From assembly GCF_007859755.1 (NCBI RefSeq), contig NZ_SJPF01000001.1, positions 434,001 through 498,000 on the forward strand: a stretch of 64,000 bases of DNA, written 5' to 3'. Origin of the DNA: Blastopirellula retiformator (GTDB lineage: Bacteria; Planctomycetota; Planctomycetia; Pirellulales; Pirellulaceae). The first letter of the stretch is position 1, and each line of letters begins with the position of its first letter. Below the pieces are notes generated by a model. The model saw only the letters and a list, made by a program, of their open reading frames with translations. It did no database searches and was not told where the DNA came from. A program made the translations under genes and the position numbers. This document shows positions 49,192 through 58,092 of the stretch, piece after piece.

Positions 49192-50046
49192 ATGCGACTG
49201 GTCACCTATCAAAGCGAAGCGGGTCCCCGTGCGGCGATTGCCAGAGGGGATGACTTCATCGACTTGCACCACACCGATCACACCCTGCCGACCGACATGA
49301 AGTCTTTGCTAGCGATGGGGCACGTCGTTCGCGACAAGGTGCTGGCGGCGGCCGAGCAGGGGGAACCGATTCCCCAGGGCTCGCGAATCTTGACCCCGAT
49401 CGTCAATCCGCAAAAAGTGATCTGCGTCGGTCTGAACTACGCCGACCACGCCAAAGAGACCGGCGGCAAGGTGGGGGACGAACCGGTGATCTTCAACAAG
49501 TTCCCCTCGGCCCTGATCGCCGACCATGATGAGATTCACCTCCCCCCCGAAAGCGACCAGGTCGACTACGAGGCGGAATTGGTCGTCGTGATTGGATCGC
49601 CCGGCAAGCACATTCCTCAAGGGGAAGCGATGAGCCACGTTGGCGGCTATTGCTGCGGCAACGACATCTCGGCTCGCGACTGGCAAAAGGGGAAACCGGG
49701 CAAGCAGTGGCTGTTGGGTAAAACGTTCGATACTTTCGCCCCCCTTGGTTCGGTGCTTTACACGCCGGACGAAATTGGCGATCCCCATAACTTGGCGATT
49801 CGGATGCGTCTCAATGGCGAGACGATGCAGGAGTCGTCGACCAGCCAGCTGATCTTCAAGATCGACTTCCTGATTTCGTACCTATCGAACGTGGTGATGC
49901 TGCAACCGGGAGACTTGATCTATACCGGAACGCCGCATGGCGTCGGCGTGGCCCGCGACCCGCAGGTCTTTTTGCAGCCGGGCGACCAGCTGGAGGTCGA
50001 TATCGAAGGGCTCGGCGTGTTGACCAACCGCGTGGCGATCCGCTAG
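49192..50046 (+). CDS. Fumarylacetoacetate hydrolase (FAH) family protein
   Basis: Metal-dependent hydrolase or isomerase of 284 residues. The C-terminal FAH core has VICVGLNYADHAKE, the metal ligands in VDYEAELVVVIG and GNDISARDWQ, then GKTFDTFAPLG and GDLIYTGTPHGVGVA. This family cleaves or decarboxylates 2-oxo acids in catabolism of aromatic or sugar acids; the exact substrate cannot be assigned. The start is ATG 49192 with GGAGG nine bases upstream. It is divergent from the HD/GGDEF gene; the 217-bp gap shows nothing distinctive. Confidence 0.92.
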   Translation: MRLVTYQSEAGPRAAIARGDDFIDLHHTDHTLPTDMKSLLAMGHVVRDKVLAAAEQGEPIPQGSRILTPIVNPQKVICVGLNYADHAKETGGKVGDEPVIFNKFPSALIADHDEIHLPPESDQVDYEAELVVVIGSPGKHIPQGEAMSHVGGYCCGNDISARDWQKGKPGKQWLLGKTFDTFAPLGSVLYTPDEIGDPHNLAIRMRLNGETMQESSTSQLIFKIDFLISYLSNVVMLQPGDLIYTGTPHGVGVARDPQVFLQPGDQLEVDIEGLGVLTNRVAIR

Positions 50047-50204
50047 CGACGCAGTTCAGGTTTGCGCGGATAAGTAAGAAAAAAGTTCATGCCGAGCCTT
50101 CCTTTAGAAGGCCCGGCCTGACTGCCGAAGTCCTATAAGTCAGGTCTCTCAACAGCGGCGGAAGGATCCGTCCTTGTCCACTTGCTAGCACAGCGTCAGG
50201 GAAG

Positions 50205-51896
50205 ATGGAATTCAGGCGGAACGCAACGCGCGACGATCGTCGTCGACGCGCCATTCTCGATGATCGCAACGCGGCCGGTCGTAAAGCTGGCGACGCGGAT
50301 GGAGACGATGGCGCCAATGGGAAGCGGCCTCGGCGTTATTCCGCGCAAGCTCTGCTGGAACGCCGCGTGCGCGTGGTCGATTTTATTCCGCTCCACTGGT
50401 TCTCGGTCTGCTCCTATTATCTGCTGGGAATCGTGCTGATTGGTCTGCTGGCGGCGCTGCACTACTATGCCAGCGAAAGGCTGCCGTTCGCCAATCTCGC
50501 CAGCGTCAATAGCTTGGGCGGTTGGCTGGCGATTATCGCATTTTGGACCGCCGCGCAAGGCGCCTTGGTCATCTATCGCATTCGCCGTCACCGCTTGGAC
50601 GACTACCGGGGACGCTATCACGTTTGGCTGTGGGGCGTCGCGTTCTTGGGAATCGCTGGCGTTGACCTGCTGGTCGACTTTCGGACCCCGATCGGCCAAG
50701 CGATCGAGCAGGCGAGCGGTCGCCAATTCGCAGAGCTGGAGCATGGATGGGCGATCCTGATCGCCACGCTCTTTTATGGAATCGCGTTGTTGCGAATTGT
50801 CTGGGAGATCCGCGCCAGTCGCGGCGCTTTGGCGGTTGCGGCCTTTTCGCTGCTCACGCTCGGAACGTTCGTCGCTTCGCAGGCGAATTTGATTCTCTGG
50901 CCTCCCCAACTCAACGCTCAACTGTCGACTTGCGTCCTCTACCTGGGCGGCGTTTGGTTGTTGTCGATGATGCTGATGCAATACGCTCGGTTCGTCTGGA
51001 TGGACGCGATCGGCTTGATCGCCCAACAGGCGGTTGTCGAAGCGACGGAAGAAGAAGCGACCGAAGAGGCGACTGCCGAGAAGACGTCGCGGCGGCGTCC
51101 CAAGATCGTGAAGAAGGACGAGGAAGAGACTACCCCGGACGAGTCCGAAGAAGAATCAGACTCCGGCTGGTTCTCGTGGGGCTCGAAGAAGTCGAAGCCT
51201 GTCGCCGAAGAGGAAGCGGCCAAAAAGGCCCCCGCGTCCAAACGCGCCGCCAAGCCGACAATCAAGACCTCCGCCAAGTCGGACGACGAAGCGGAAGCCC
51301 CGGCCGAGCCGAAACGAAGCTGGTTTGGATGGGGACGCAAGCGACAAGCCGAGGAAGAAGGAGAAGCGTCCGACCAGCAAGCCACTTCCAAGCCAGCTGC
51401 CAAGAAGCCCGCAGCTGCCAAGAAGCCCGCAGCCGCCAAGAAGGAAGCGGAGACCGACGAGAGCCCAGCGCCGAAACGCGGTTGGTTTGGTTTTGGCGGC
51501 AAGAAGGACGCGGCGACCGAGGTAGCGGCGAAAGAGAAGAAGCCGGTCAAGAAACAGTCTGCCGAGGAAGAGACGTCCGACAAGAAGCGAGGCTGGTTTG
51601 GCTTTGGCGGCAAAGCGAAGACGGAAGCGGAGCCGGAGCCGGCCGCAGAGAAGAAGTCGGGCGGTTCGCCGCTCGCCGCCAGCGCACGCCGGGCGGTCGT
51701 CAAGCAGCAGCAAGCCAATACCTCGGCCCCGCCCGAGACGATCAAGATGGATCCGTTGACGCTAGGCGGAAACGACAATGGCAACGACAGCGGCAATGAC
51801 GAAATCGCAGCGCTGGAAGCGAAGCCCGATCACATGCTGACCAAGGCCGAGCGTCGTCGTCTGAAGAAGCTGAAGCGGCGTGGCGCGGCGGCCTAG
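50205..51896 (+). CDS. Membrane protein with tryptophan-glycine repeats in a charged tail
   Basis: Protein of 563 residues. A basic N-terminus (about 60 residues) leads to about six membrane helices (residues 60-275; for example YYLLGIVLIGLLAALHYYAS). The C-terminal half is Lys/Glu/Ala-rich and disordered, interrupted by four copies of a short motif: SGWFSWGSKK, RSWFGWGRKR, RGWFGFGGKK and RGWFGFGGKA. The PAAKK repeats near residue 405 come from a tandem DNA duplication. The tail ends in a basic segment (LTKAERRRLKKLKRRG). The repeated W-F-G motifs look like docking sites for a partner; the function is unknown. The next gene is convergent, with a 1-bp gap. Confidence 0.68.
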   Translation: MEFRRNATRDDRRRRAILDDRNAAGRKAGDADGDDGANGKRPRRYSAQALLERRVRVVDFIPLHWFSVCSYYLLGIVLIGLLAALHYYASERLPFANLASVNSLGGWLAIIAFWTAAQGALVIYRIRRHRLDDYRGRYHVWLWGVAFLGIAGVDLLVDFRTPIGQAIEQASGRQFAELEHGWAILIATLFYGIALLRIVWEIRASRGALAVAAFSLLTLGTFVASQANLILWPPQLNAQLSTCVLYLGGVWLLSMMLMQYARFVWMDAIGLIAQQAVVEATEEEATEEATAEKTSRRRPKIVKKDEEETTPDESEEESDSGWFSWGSKKSKPVAEEEAAKKAPASKRAAKPTIKTSAKSDDEAEAPAEPKRSWFGWGRKRQAEEEGEASDQQATSKPAAKKPAAAKKPAAAKKEAETDESPAPKRGWFGFGGKKDAATEVAAKEKKPVKKQSAEEETSDKKRGWFGFGGKAKTEAEPEPAAEKKSGGSPLAASARRAVVKQQQANTSAPPETIKMDPLTLGGNDNGNDSGNDEIAALEAKPDHMLTKAERRRLKKLKRRGAAA

Positions 51897-51897
51897 C

Positions 51898-52731
51898 TTA
51901 CAGGTTAACGCAATCTTCCAGTCGGGTACCGTCGCCATCGGTGACCGCCATTTTCTTGTGGCCGCGAATGGCGACTCCGGCGTGGCGACCATCCTTGTGC
52001 AGCAGGAACAACTGAAGATTAGAGCGGTTTTCCTCCATCTGTATCGTTCTGACTGGTTGCGGCCGCGCTGGTCGGCGTTGACCTGCATCGACGAATCTTG
52101 AGGATTCGCCTGCTTCGGTCGCCTTGGCCAGCTTGCCTCACTAACGCCAGAAACGCTACAGCTATCAGAAAAACGCTCTAAAGTTGACTTCGCCTTTGTC
52201 GTTGCGCTCGTAGGGAGCGGCCCGTTTGGCGATAAACGCCAGCGTCTCGAGGCCGGCGTCGATGGGACTGGCGCCGCGTCCCGTTTGCTGCACGGCGTGA
52301 AAGCTGGAGCAATTGAGCAAGTTCGCTTCGCCATGCCCGATGCTGCCGCAGGTTCCCATCTCGTTGTCGACATAGAGGCCGGCGCCAAAGATGGCCGAGT
52401 CGCCTTCTTCGCAGAGCATCACCCGCCGCGTTTGCTCCATGACCAGTCGAGCTGCCTTGGTCGCGTGCCGGACGTTCTTCAGCCCGATTACGGAGCCGCC
52501 GCGATGCCGCGGTCCATCCATCACCGCCGCATCCAGCGTCACTTCGCCGTTGGCGTCGGGCAGACCGCCAAAGCCAACGGTCAACTCGTTGGGATCGTCT
52601 TCGACGATCGTCACGCCGTTGACGGCCGCATCCAGCGGAGGTTGGCCGGTTGAAAGTTGGTAATAGGCGAGCCGGGTCGCTTCGAGCCCATTGCCCGAAG
52701 CGATTACTTTTTGCAGCGATGCGGCGGTCAC
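51898..52731 (-). pseudogene. Glycosylasparaginase pseudogene (internal deletion plus MITE insertion)
   Basis: Remains of an N4-(beta-N-acetylglucosaminyl)-L-asparaginase (N-terminal-nucleophile hydrolase). The N-terminal part is clear: VIASGNGLEATRLAYYQL, DPNELTVGFGGLPD, LDAAVMDG. After VMLCEEG it jumps directly to DSAIFGAGLYVDNEMGTCGS, so roughly 90-110 residues are missing, including the self-cleavage HDT(I/V)GM site with its Thr nucleophile. The frame is then stopped (VNFRAFF) by a 161-bp insertion at 52020-52180. Beyond it the true C-terminus resumes, NLQLFLLHKDGRHAG up to LEDCVNL and stop at 51898. The start is GTG 52731 with GGGAG upstream. It cannot encode an active enzyme. Confidence 0.85.
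52020..52180. mobile_element. 161-bp MITE-like element with TA target duplication
   Basis: The ends are imperfect inverted repeats of about 35 bp. The left end reads TTAGAGCGGTTTTCC with CTGTATCGTT further in; the right end, reverse-complemented, reads TTAGAGCGTTTTTC with CTGTAGCGTT. It is flanked by TA at 52020-52021 and 52179-52180. Removing the element with one TA restores the frame of the host gene exactly (VNF-NLQLFLL). It has no coding capacity and contains the small palindrome CGAATC/GATTCG. TA targeting suggests mobilisation by an IS630/Tc1-type transposase. Confidence 0.85.
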
Positions 52732-52785
52732 AGAGAAGACTCCCGCTAGAGCGAACAGATGAGGCTGTCGCTTAGCCCACCAAGA

Positions 52786-54768
52786 TTACCAGCCGCCGCC
52801 TCCTCCGCCACCTCCGCCGCCGCCGGAAGAACCCCCTCCGCCGCTGCTGCCCCCTTTGCTGGGGCTGGTCGAAGAGGAAGAAACGGCGCCGCCAAGTGCG
52901 CCCGCGAGCGCCGCGCCGGTAAACATGCCGGGACGGGGACTGCCGACGCCAAACAGAGATCGCGTAGGGGAATGGTGGACGTTGCTTTGAAAGTGGCTCG
53001 CTTCGAGCACTCGCTCGCCCAGTTGTTGGTACCAACCGTCCGACAGGCCCAGCGCCATCGCCCAGGGAAGACGTTCATCGAACAACGTCGCCCCTTCCTC
53101 CGGAGTCGACGCATACTGCACCTGGCGAATGAACTCCCCTTCGAGCCAGATGCGATATCCGTCAAGCTCATCCAGCAGTACGCGCCCTTCGTGCGTAGGG
53201 CGTTTCATCAAGCGATAGAAGAGCCAACCGAGGATGACCAGTAGGATGACGCCAAACGGAATGAAGGGGCTAACTTCATGGGCGAAGATCCCCAGCACGA
53301 CCACCTCGGCAATGAAAAACGGCGTGGCGAATGCGGTGGAGAACAGGGCGGGAATCAACATCATGCCGCGCTGAATCGCCAGTCTGTTGCGGTCGAAAAC
53401 CGCTTTCCACGAAGTAATGACCATCGCGCCCAGGAAGAAGACCCCCATCGTCCAGAAGGAGAGCCAGAAGGTGAAGAACAAACCGATGGCGTAGTTGGGC
53501 GTCGACAGGATCGCCATCAACATACCGACGACCGAGATCGATACGCCCCACAGCGTCCACCAGATGTTCACCACAAAGTGCGTTCCCTTGTGGGCGGCGG
53601 CGAGCGTCGTTTTGAAGTTGTCGAGCGCAAACCGGATTTGCCGGTGGTTTGATTTGCGGAAGGTGATCTTGTCAGAGTCGTCGAACAAACCGAGCAACAG
53701 GACTTCGATGTCGGGCGGAAGGTGCGATAGATCGTAGTCTTTGGTTTTGGTGGCGCTGTAATCCCCGATCTGGCTGCGCCCCAGCTTGAGGGCGCCAAGC
53801 GTTTCGGCGTAGACGAGCGCCGTCGCCAGGCAGGTGTTGTCGAATCCCATCTGACTAACATAGCGGGCCGACGCAGGAGAAATCTCTGCCGGCGGACTAT
53901 CTTGCACCATCACCGCGCCAGGCGCCGGATCGCGACCCACCATGATCCAACCGACCACGTAGACGCCGATCGAGCAGACGATCGTCAGCAGCGTCAGCAT
54001 CAGGTCGGTGTTGGCGTCGAGAAGTTGGGCGTACATTTCGCTTGAGGGCGGAAAATGGATCGCGCCAGTCGGAAATTTGACCGAGACGGTCCAGCCTTCC
54101 TTCTTGGCGAGTGGGGCGGTCGTTTCGAGCTTGATCACTCCCTGCGGAGCGTCGAGTTGCCGCCAGGCCTGTTCGACTGCGCCGTCGGCGCCGGTCCAGG
54201 CTGCAGTCGTCACTTCGTCGGCCGGAAAATCGGCCGGCAGATGGATCGTGACGCTCGACCGCTCGATCGGAAAATTCCAGAAGTTTCCGGTAACGTTCCA
54301 ATAGAGTTCGTCGTCAACATTGCCGTGATAGAGCCAGTTGTCGGTGACGTACTCGATGGTGTAGCGATAGGTTCCCTTGTTCAGGTTGATCCCTGCATCG
54401 CCCAGATAAACACGATCGTCGTAGGGGCGATTTTCGTCCGGTTCTTCGACCCGAAACTTCTCGGGTTCGCCGTTGCGCGTGGCGCTGAGAACTTGCAACT
54501 CGTGTTTCTTACGTATACCGGGATACGGAAAGCTGTAGATCGGAACGTCACGAAAGATGCCCCGGCGGATGTCTCGTCCCAGCGCGGTGACTTCGATCGT
54601 TTCGATGACGCGCAGCTTCGAGTCTTCTTGAATATGGATCTCGACGTCGTAGCTGTGGATCGTTTCTTTGCTCGGCAGGTTGTCGTCGTCGGTCGCCTGC
54701 AACAGGAGCGGTGTCGCTGCGATGGCGATTGCGATCACGATCGCTCGAAAGGGTTGCCAGCCGTACAT
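52786..54768 (-). CDS. DUF2207-family membrane protein
   Basis: Protein of 660 residues. A signal peptide or first helix (FRAIVIAIAIAATPLLLQAT) is followed by the extracytoplasmic DUF2207 beta domain (about 38-250; SYDVEIHIQEDSKLRVIETI, GIFRDVPI, YWNVTGNFWNFPI). A membrane helix (LTLLTIVCSIGVYVVGWIMV), a cytoplasmic winged-helix-like segment (about 305-390), a pair of membrane helices near 410-510 and a C-terminal region follow. It ends in a Gly/Ser stretch (GGSSGGGGSSGGGG) typical of this family. The function is unknown. The 232-bp gap to the next gene contains the hairpin at 54948. Confidence 0.85.
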   Translation of the reverse strand: MYGWQPFRAIVIAIAIAATPLLLQATDDDNLPSKETIHSYDVEIHIQEDSKLRVIETIEVTALGRDIRRGIFRDVPIYSFPYPGIRKKHELQVLSATRNGEPEKFRVEEPDENRPYDDRVYLGDAGINLNKGTYRYTIEYVTDNWLYHGNVDDELYWNVTGNFWNFPIERSSVTIHLPADFPADEVTTAAWTGADGAVEQAWRQLDAPQGVIKLETTAPLAKKEGWTVSVKFPTGAIHFPPSSEMYAQLLDANTDLMLTLLTIVCSIGVYVVGWIMVGRDPAPGAVMVQDSPPAEISPASARYVSQMGFDNTCLATALVYAETLGALKLGRSQIGDYSATKTKDYDLSHLPPDIEVLLLGLFDDSDKITFRKSNHRQIRFALDNFKTTLAAAHKGTHFVVNIWWTLWGVSISVVGMLMAILSTPNYAIGLFFTFWLSFWTMGVFFLGAMVITSWKAVFDRNRLAIQRGMMLIPALFSTAFATPFFIAEVVVLGIFAHEVSPFIPFGVILLVILGWLFYRLMKRPTHEGRVLLDELDGYRIWLEGEFIRQVQYASTPEEGATLFDERLPWAMALGLSDGWYQQLGERVLEASHFQSNVHHSPTRSLFGVGSPRPGMFTGAALAGALGGAVSSSSTSPSKGGSSGGGGSSGGGGGGGGGGGW

Positions 54769-54947
54769 TCGCAGTGTTCCCCCAGAAGTAAGTAACGCTG
54801 CGTCCGTGCGAATCGCTTTGTCAGGTGGTTAAAACGGTATCGCGTTGCGGTCGCGTTAAGGTTTGTGGAAATCGTGGCCAGGTCGCCGTCGACGCTTGCA
54901 GACACAACCGGTCGTCGACAGAATCATTCTCGCTGTGAAACTCTCTG

Positions 54948-54986
54948 TCGCCGGAGCTTGCTCGTTGCAACTCCGGCGATTTTGTT
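54948..54986 (+). terminator. Terminator-shaped hairpin of uncertain owner
   Basis: TCGCCGGAG (54948-54956) pairs with CTCCGGCGA (54971-54979) and is followed by TTTTGTT on the forward strand. No forward gene precedes it, so either a small forward RNA ends here or it helps end the reverse-strand glycosyltransferase transcript, where no U-tract is seen. Confidence 0.35.
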
Positions 54987-55000
54987 TCTTGCCAGAAAAG

Positions 55001-56281
55001 CTAGGTTTCGGCCAGGGCGTCTTGGGCCAACAATCGCTCGATTTCGTCGGCGGTGCGGGTCACTCCCTGGGGATTCGCCAGTCGCGCCGAAATCTCGCGG
55101 CATGCCTGGTTGGTCTGGTCCGATTGCAACAGATGTTGCAGTTTTTCCGCAATTTTTCTAGCCCGGAATTGGCTCGGGTAGAGAGTCGCCCCGATGCCGA
55201 GCCGTTCGACCCGGTCCGCATTGTCTGGCTGATCATGACTTAGCGGCATGATCAAATGCGGAATTCCAGCGGCGCAAGCTTGCGAGAGCGTGCCGATCCC
55301 GCCGTGATAGACCAGCGCCGCCGCGTGGGGCAGCAGCTGCGACAAGGGGACGAACGAAAAGTGCCGGATCCCGCTGGGGAGCTGTGCGGGAAGCTGTTCC
55401 GGAAACCGGGTCAACAGAATCCCGCGACGGTCGAGCAGTTGGCAAGCGGCGATCGCTTCCTCGAAAAACTTGTGCCCATGCACCATGGCGGAGCCTGGCG
55501 TGAAGATGATCGGCGGATCTCCTGCGTCGAGAAACGCGCGAACATCGTTGTTCAACGCTCCCAGCTCCGACTCGTCCCAGAGCGGAAAGTCGGTCAGGAC
55601 CGTATTGGCGGGCCAGTCCGCTTGCGGCGGCGCGTACCACTCGGGAAACATCCCGATCACTCTTTGCGGCGAGTGCCACAGTTGCGTGATGCCACCTCGA
55701 ATCGGCGGTAGCCCCAGCTCGCGACGAAACGCGTTGGTCGGCCCCTTCAGGACTGGATCGATCATGATCCGTTCGGCCAAGCGATAGAGGCCGGCGTTCC
55801 ACCAACGCGGCATTCCAGGGCCGGTTGGCAATAGCCCCGTCACCTTCGGCGGATGGATGTTACTCCAGAGGACCGCCGGTTGCAGGTGAATCGTCGCCAG
55901 CGGAATTTGAAATGTCGCATGCGCCATCTGCAGGCCTTGCGAAAGCGCCGATCCAACCATCACCAGCGGAGCGTCGCCGCCGCGGGCGAGCGCTTGCGCA
56001 ACGATCTCGTAATGACGTCGCTGCCAGGGAAGGACGACGTTTCGTGCGACAGCGCCGATTCCACGCAACGGATGAAAGATGTCTGGGTCGTAGACCGCTT
56101 TCTTGTATTCCTCTTCGGTGTCGACGGCGAAATAGTCGATCTCAGCACGCTCCGCCAGCGAGCGAAAGTGTTCGCTGGTGTAGAGCGTTACTTGATGGTT
56201 GCGACGTTTCAGCTCGCCGGCGAGTCCGATAAACGGATGGACGTCGCCATAGCTGCCGACTGGGAAGAGGAGGATATTCAC
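55001..56281 (-). CDS. GT1-family glycosyltransferase (UGT/MGT-like)
   Basis: Glycosyltransferase of about 426 residues in the GT-B fold that moves a sugar from a nucleotide donor to a lipid or small-molecule acceptor. The N-terminus ILLFPVGSYGDVHPFIGLAG is the family's opening motif. The C-terminal donor-binding part has FTPGSAMVHG, FVPLSQLLPHAAALVYHGGI and GTLSQACAAGIPHLIMPLSH, followed by DQPDNADRVERLG, as in sterol and macrolide glucosyltransferases. The start is GTG 56281 (VNILLFP), 7 bp after the stop of the upstream vWA gene; a longer form to 56332 would overlap that gene. Confidence 0.88.
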   Translation of the reverse strand: MNILLFPVGSYGDVHPFIGLAGELKRRNHQVTLYTSEHFRSLAERAEIDYFAVDTEEEYKKAVYDPDIFHPLRGIGAVARNVVLPWQRRHYEIVAQALARGGDAPLVMVGSALSQGLQMAHATFQIPLATIHLQPAVLWSNIHPPKVTGLLPTGPGMPRWWNAGLYRLAERIMIDPVLKGPTNAFRRELGLPPIRGGITQLWHSPQRVIGMFPEWYAPPQADWPANTVLTDFPLWDESELGALNNDVRAFLDAGDPPIIFTPGSAMVHGHKFFEEAIAACQLLDRRGILLTRFPEQLPAQLPSGIRHFSFVPLSQLLPHAAALVYHGGIGTLSQACAAGIPHLIMPLSHDQPDNADRVERLGIGATLYPSQFRARKIAEKLQHLLQSDQTNQACREISARLANPQGVTRTADEIERLLAQDALAET

Positions 56282-56288
56282 GTTCGGG

Positions 56289-57911
56289 TTACGCTTCGGT
56301 CCATTGCCAGCCGATCGGATTCTCCAGCTCACGCCGGGCCAGTTCGGCCCAGGGGGAATCGGGGTTTTCGTCGATCACGCGTTGCAGCGATTCAACCGCC
56401 TGCTTCCGGACTTTCTCGAGTCGACTGCCCGCCTCGGACAGCGAGTCGGCCGGTTGCAAGATCCAGGTATCGTGACTGGGGTCCTCAAACTTGCGGCCAC
56501 CTTTTAGCAGCGCGAGCATCTGGTTGTAACCGTCGGTGCGGGCCTTCGCCGCGGCGGCGCGACCCAGGGCGAGATCAAAGCTGGCTCGCCACCGTGGGTC
56601 GGTGATCTTGTCGCGGTCTCCTTCGGCGTCGCTCAAACGGTTGTAGACCGCTTCGATCGGCGGAGCGAGTCGAGCCGGCAGTCGCTGGGCCGAATCGAGG
56701 CTCCGCTTTAACGCCGCTTCGTCACCGGCGCGGAAGTTGGTGGCCGGGGCGGTCAGGGCGCCACTTTGCGGCAGGTAAGCGACCGCGTCCAGCGCCGCCA
56801 GCGCCTTGTTTTCGGCCAGCATTTGCTGATACTGCTCGGCCGAGATGTATTGCGGCGGATACTTGCGGCGGTATTCGCTGCCGTAGACGTTGGCGTTGCC
56901 TGGCCACGAGCCGAGCGAACTGGAGCGGACGATCAAGTAGGCGCCGCCGGTCGCGCGACAAAGGTAGTTGAGGGCGAACGGTCCGAATCCGCTGTCGATT
57001 TCCTGCGAGCCAAATCCGGCCGACATGAAGTCGATGTTGGCCCGCTGCAACCGCCGGGTCTCGGGACCTTGGACGATCGCCGGCATGCCGTCGCGACGAT
57101 TTTCGGATGTCTGCATCGCTCCTGCGTTACGGCCAAAGGGCGCGGGAACGCCGATCGCATGGATCTTCACACCCAGCGGCTTCGCCTTCGCGATGACTGC
57201 GTCGACCTTGTCCTGGTCGTCGCCTGCCTCGTCGGTGACGATCACAACCGCAACTTCTCGGTTTTGCGATCGAAACTTGCCATACTTGTCGAGCGCTTGA
57301 TCAACGGCGGCGAAGATCGGCTCGGCGCCGCTGTCGTCGCTCGGGAGTTTGTTGATTTGATCGCGGACCGCGGCCAGATTCGAAGTCGGCGCGTCGATCA
57401 GGAACTGCGGCTGTGCGCCGCCAATCGCCACAACGGCCGAAGTTAGTTGGTCCGCTGACTTGCCGGCCAGCGCCGGTCCGAGGTCTTGGTACATCTTGGC
57501 GGCCGCTTCCTGGAAGCCCCGTTTCAAGGCCGAGGCCGATTGCGTGGTGTCGACCATCCACACCACCAGGGCTGGTGAATATTCGACCGTGTTCTTCAGG
57601 TCATCCCCGACGCGGGAGATAGCGTCGTGCACATCCAGGCGACTTTCCATGGCGCCGCCGCCCGACGTTTTGCCGCCGCGCATCGACGCGGTCCGAATCA
57701 TCGTGCCGCGAGCTTCCGCTTCACGAGCCTTTCGTGCGGCGACCGGATCGGGCTTTTTCGTACCCGGCGAAGCGGCTGGCTTCGGCGCGGCCGGTTGTTT
57801 GGCGACCGGGGCCGGTTTCGCGAACGGATTACGAATTCCCACGCCATCGCAGCCAACAAACAGGGCCAGACCAAGCGACAAGAGCCAGAAAGAGCAGCGG
57901 AACAGCGGCAT
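56289..57911 (-). CDS. vWA-domain lipoprotein
   Basis: Protein of 540 residues with a lipoprotein signal (FWLLSLGLALFVGCDG) and a Lys/Pro/Ala-rich linker. A von Willebrand A-type domain spans about 105-270: VVWMVDTTQSASALKRGFQE stands in for the MIDAS DxSxS (here D-x-T-x-S), and VVIVTDEAGDDQDK provides the second acidic loop. The rest is a planctomycete-specific region with NYLCRATGGAYLIVRSSS and a helical C-terminus. It is probably an exported adhesion or scaffolding protein. It is the first gene of a two-gene unit with the glycosyltransferase and divergent from the DUF1080 gene. Confidence 0.75.
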   Translation of the reverse strand: MPLFRCSFWLLSLGLALFVGCDGVGIRNPFAKPAPVAKQPAAPKPAASPGTKKPDPVAARKAREAEARGTMIRTASMRGGKTSGGGAMESRLDVHDAISRVGDDLKNTVEYSPALVVWMVDTTQSASALKRGFQEAAAKMYQDLGPALAGKSADQLTSAVVAIGGAQPQFLIDAPTSNLAAVRDQINKLPSDDSGAEPIFAAVDQALDKYGKFRSQNREVAVVIVTDEAGDDQDKVDAVIAKAKPLGVKIHAIGVPAPFGRNAGAMQTSENRRDGMPAIVQGPETRRLQRANIDFMSAGFGSQEIDSGFGPFALNYLCRATGGAYLIVRSSSLGSWPGNANVYGSEYRRKYPPQYISAEQYQQMLAENKALAALDAVAYLPQSGALTAPATNFRAGDEAALKRSLDSAQRLPARLAPPIEAVYNRLSDAEGDRDKITDPRWRASFDLALGRAAAAKARTDGYNQMLALLKGGRKFEDPSHDTWILQPADSLSEAGSRLEKVRKQAVESLQRVIDENPDSPWAELARRELENPIGWQWTEA

Positions 57912-58092
57912 GAAGGCTTCCTCAACAAATCGGTATACAATGGCGCAGAAGCGCCCCTTGGACCTTTTGGTATTCTACCTTTCCTTTCCGTTAGGTCGAG
58001 TCAAGTGCGCCGGAAGCTTGCATCCCCCTCCCTGGTAAAGGAGAATAAAGGGACTTCTCGCCCATTCCGCCCGTGCTCGGAGCCTCCGCCCC

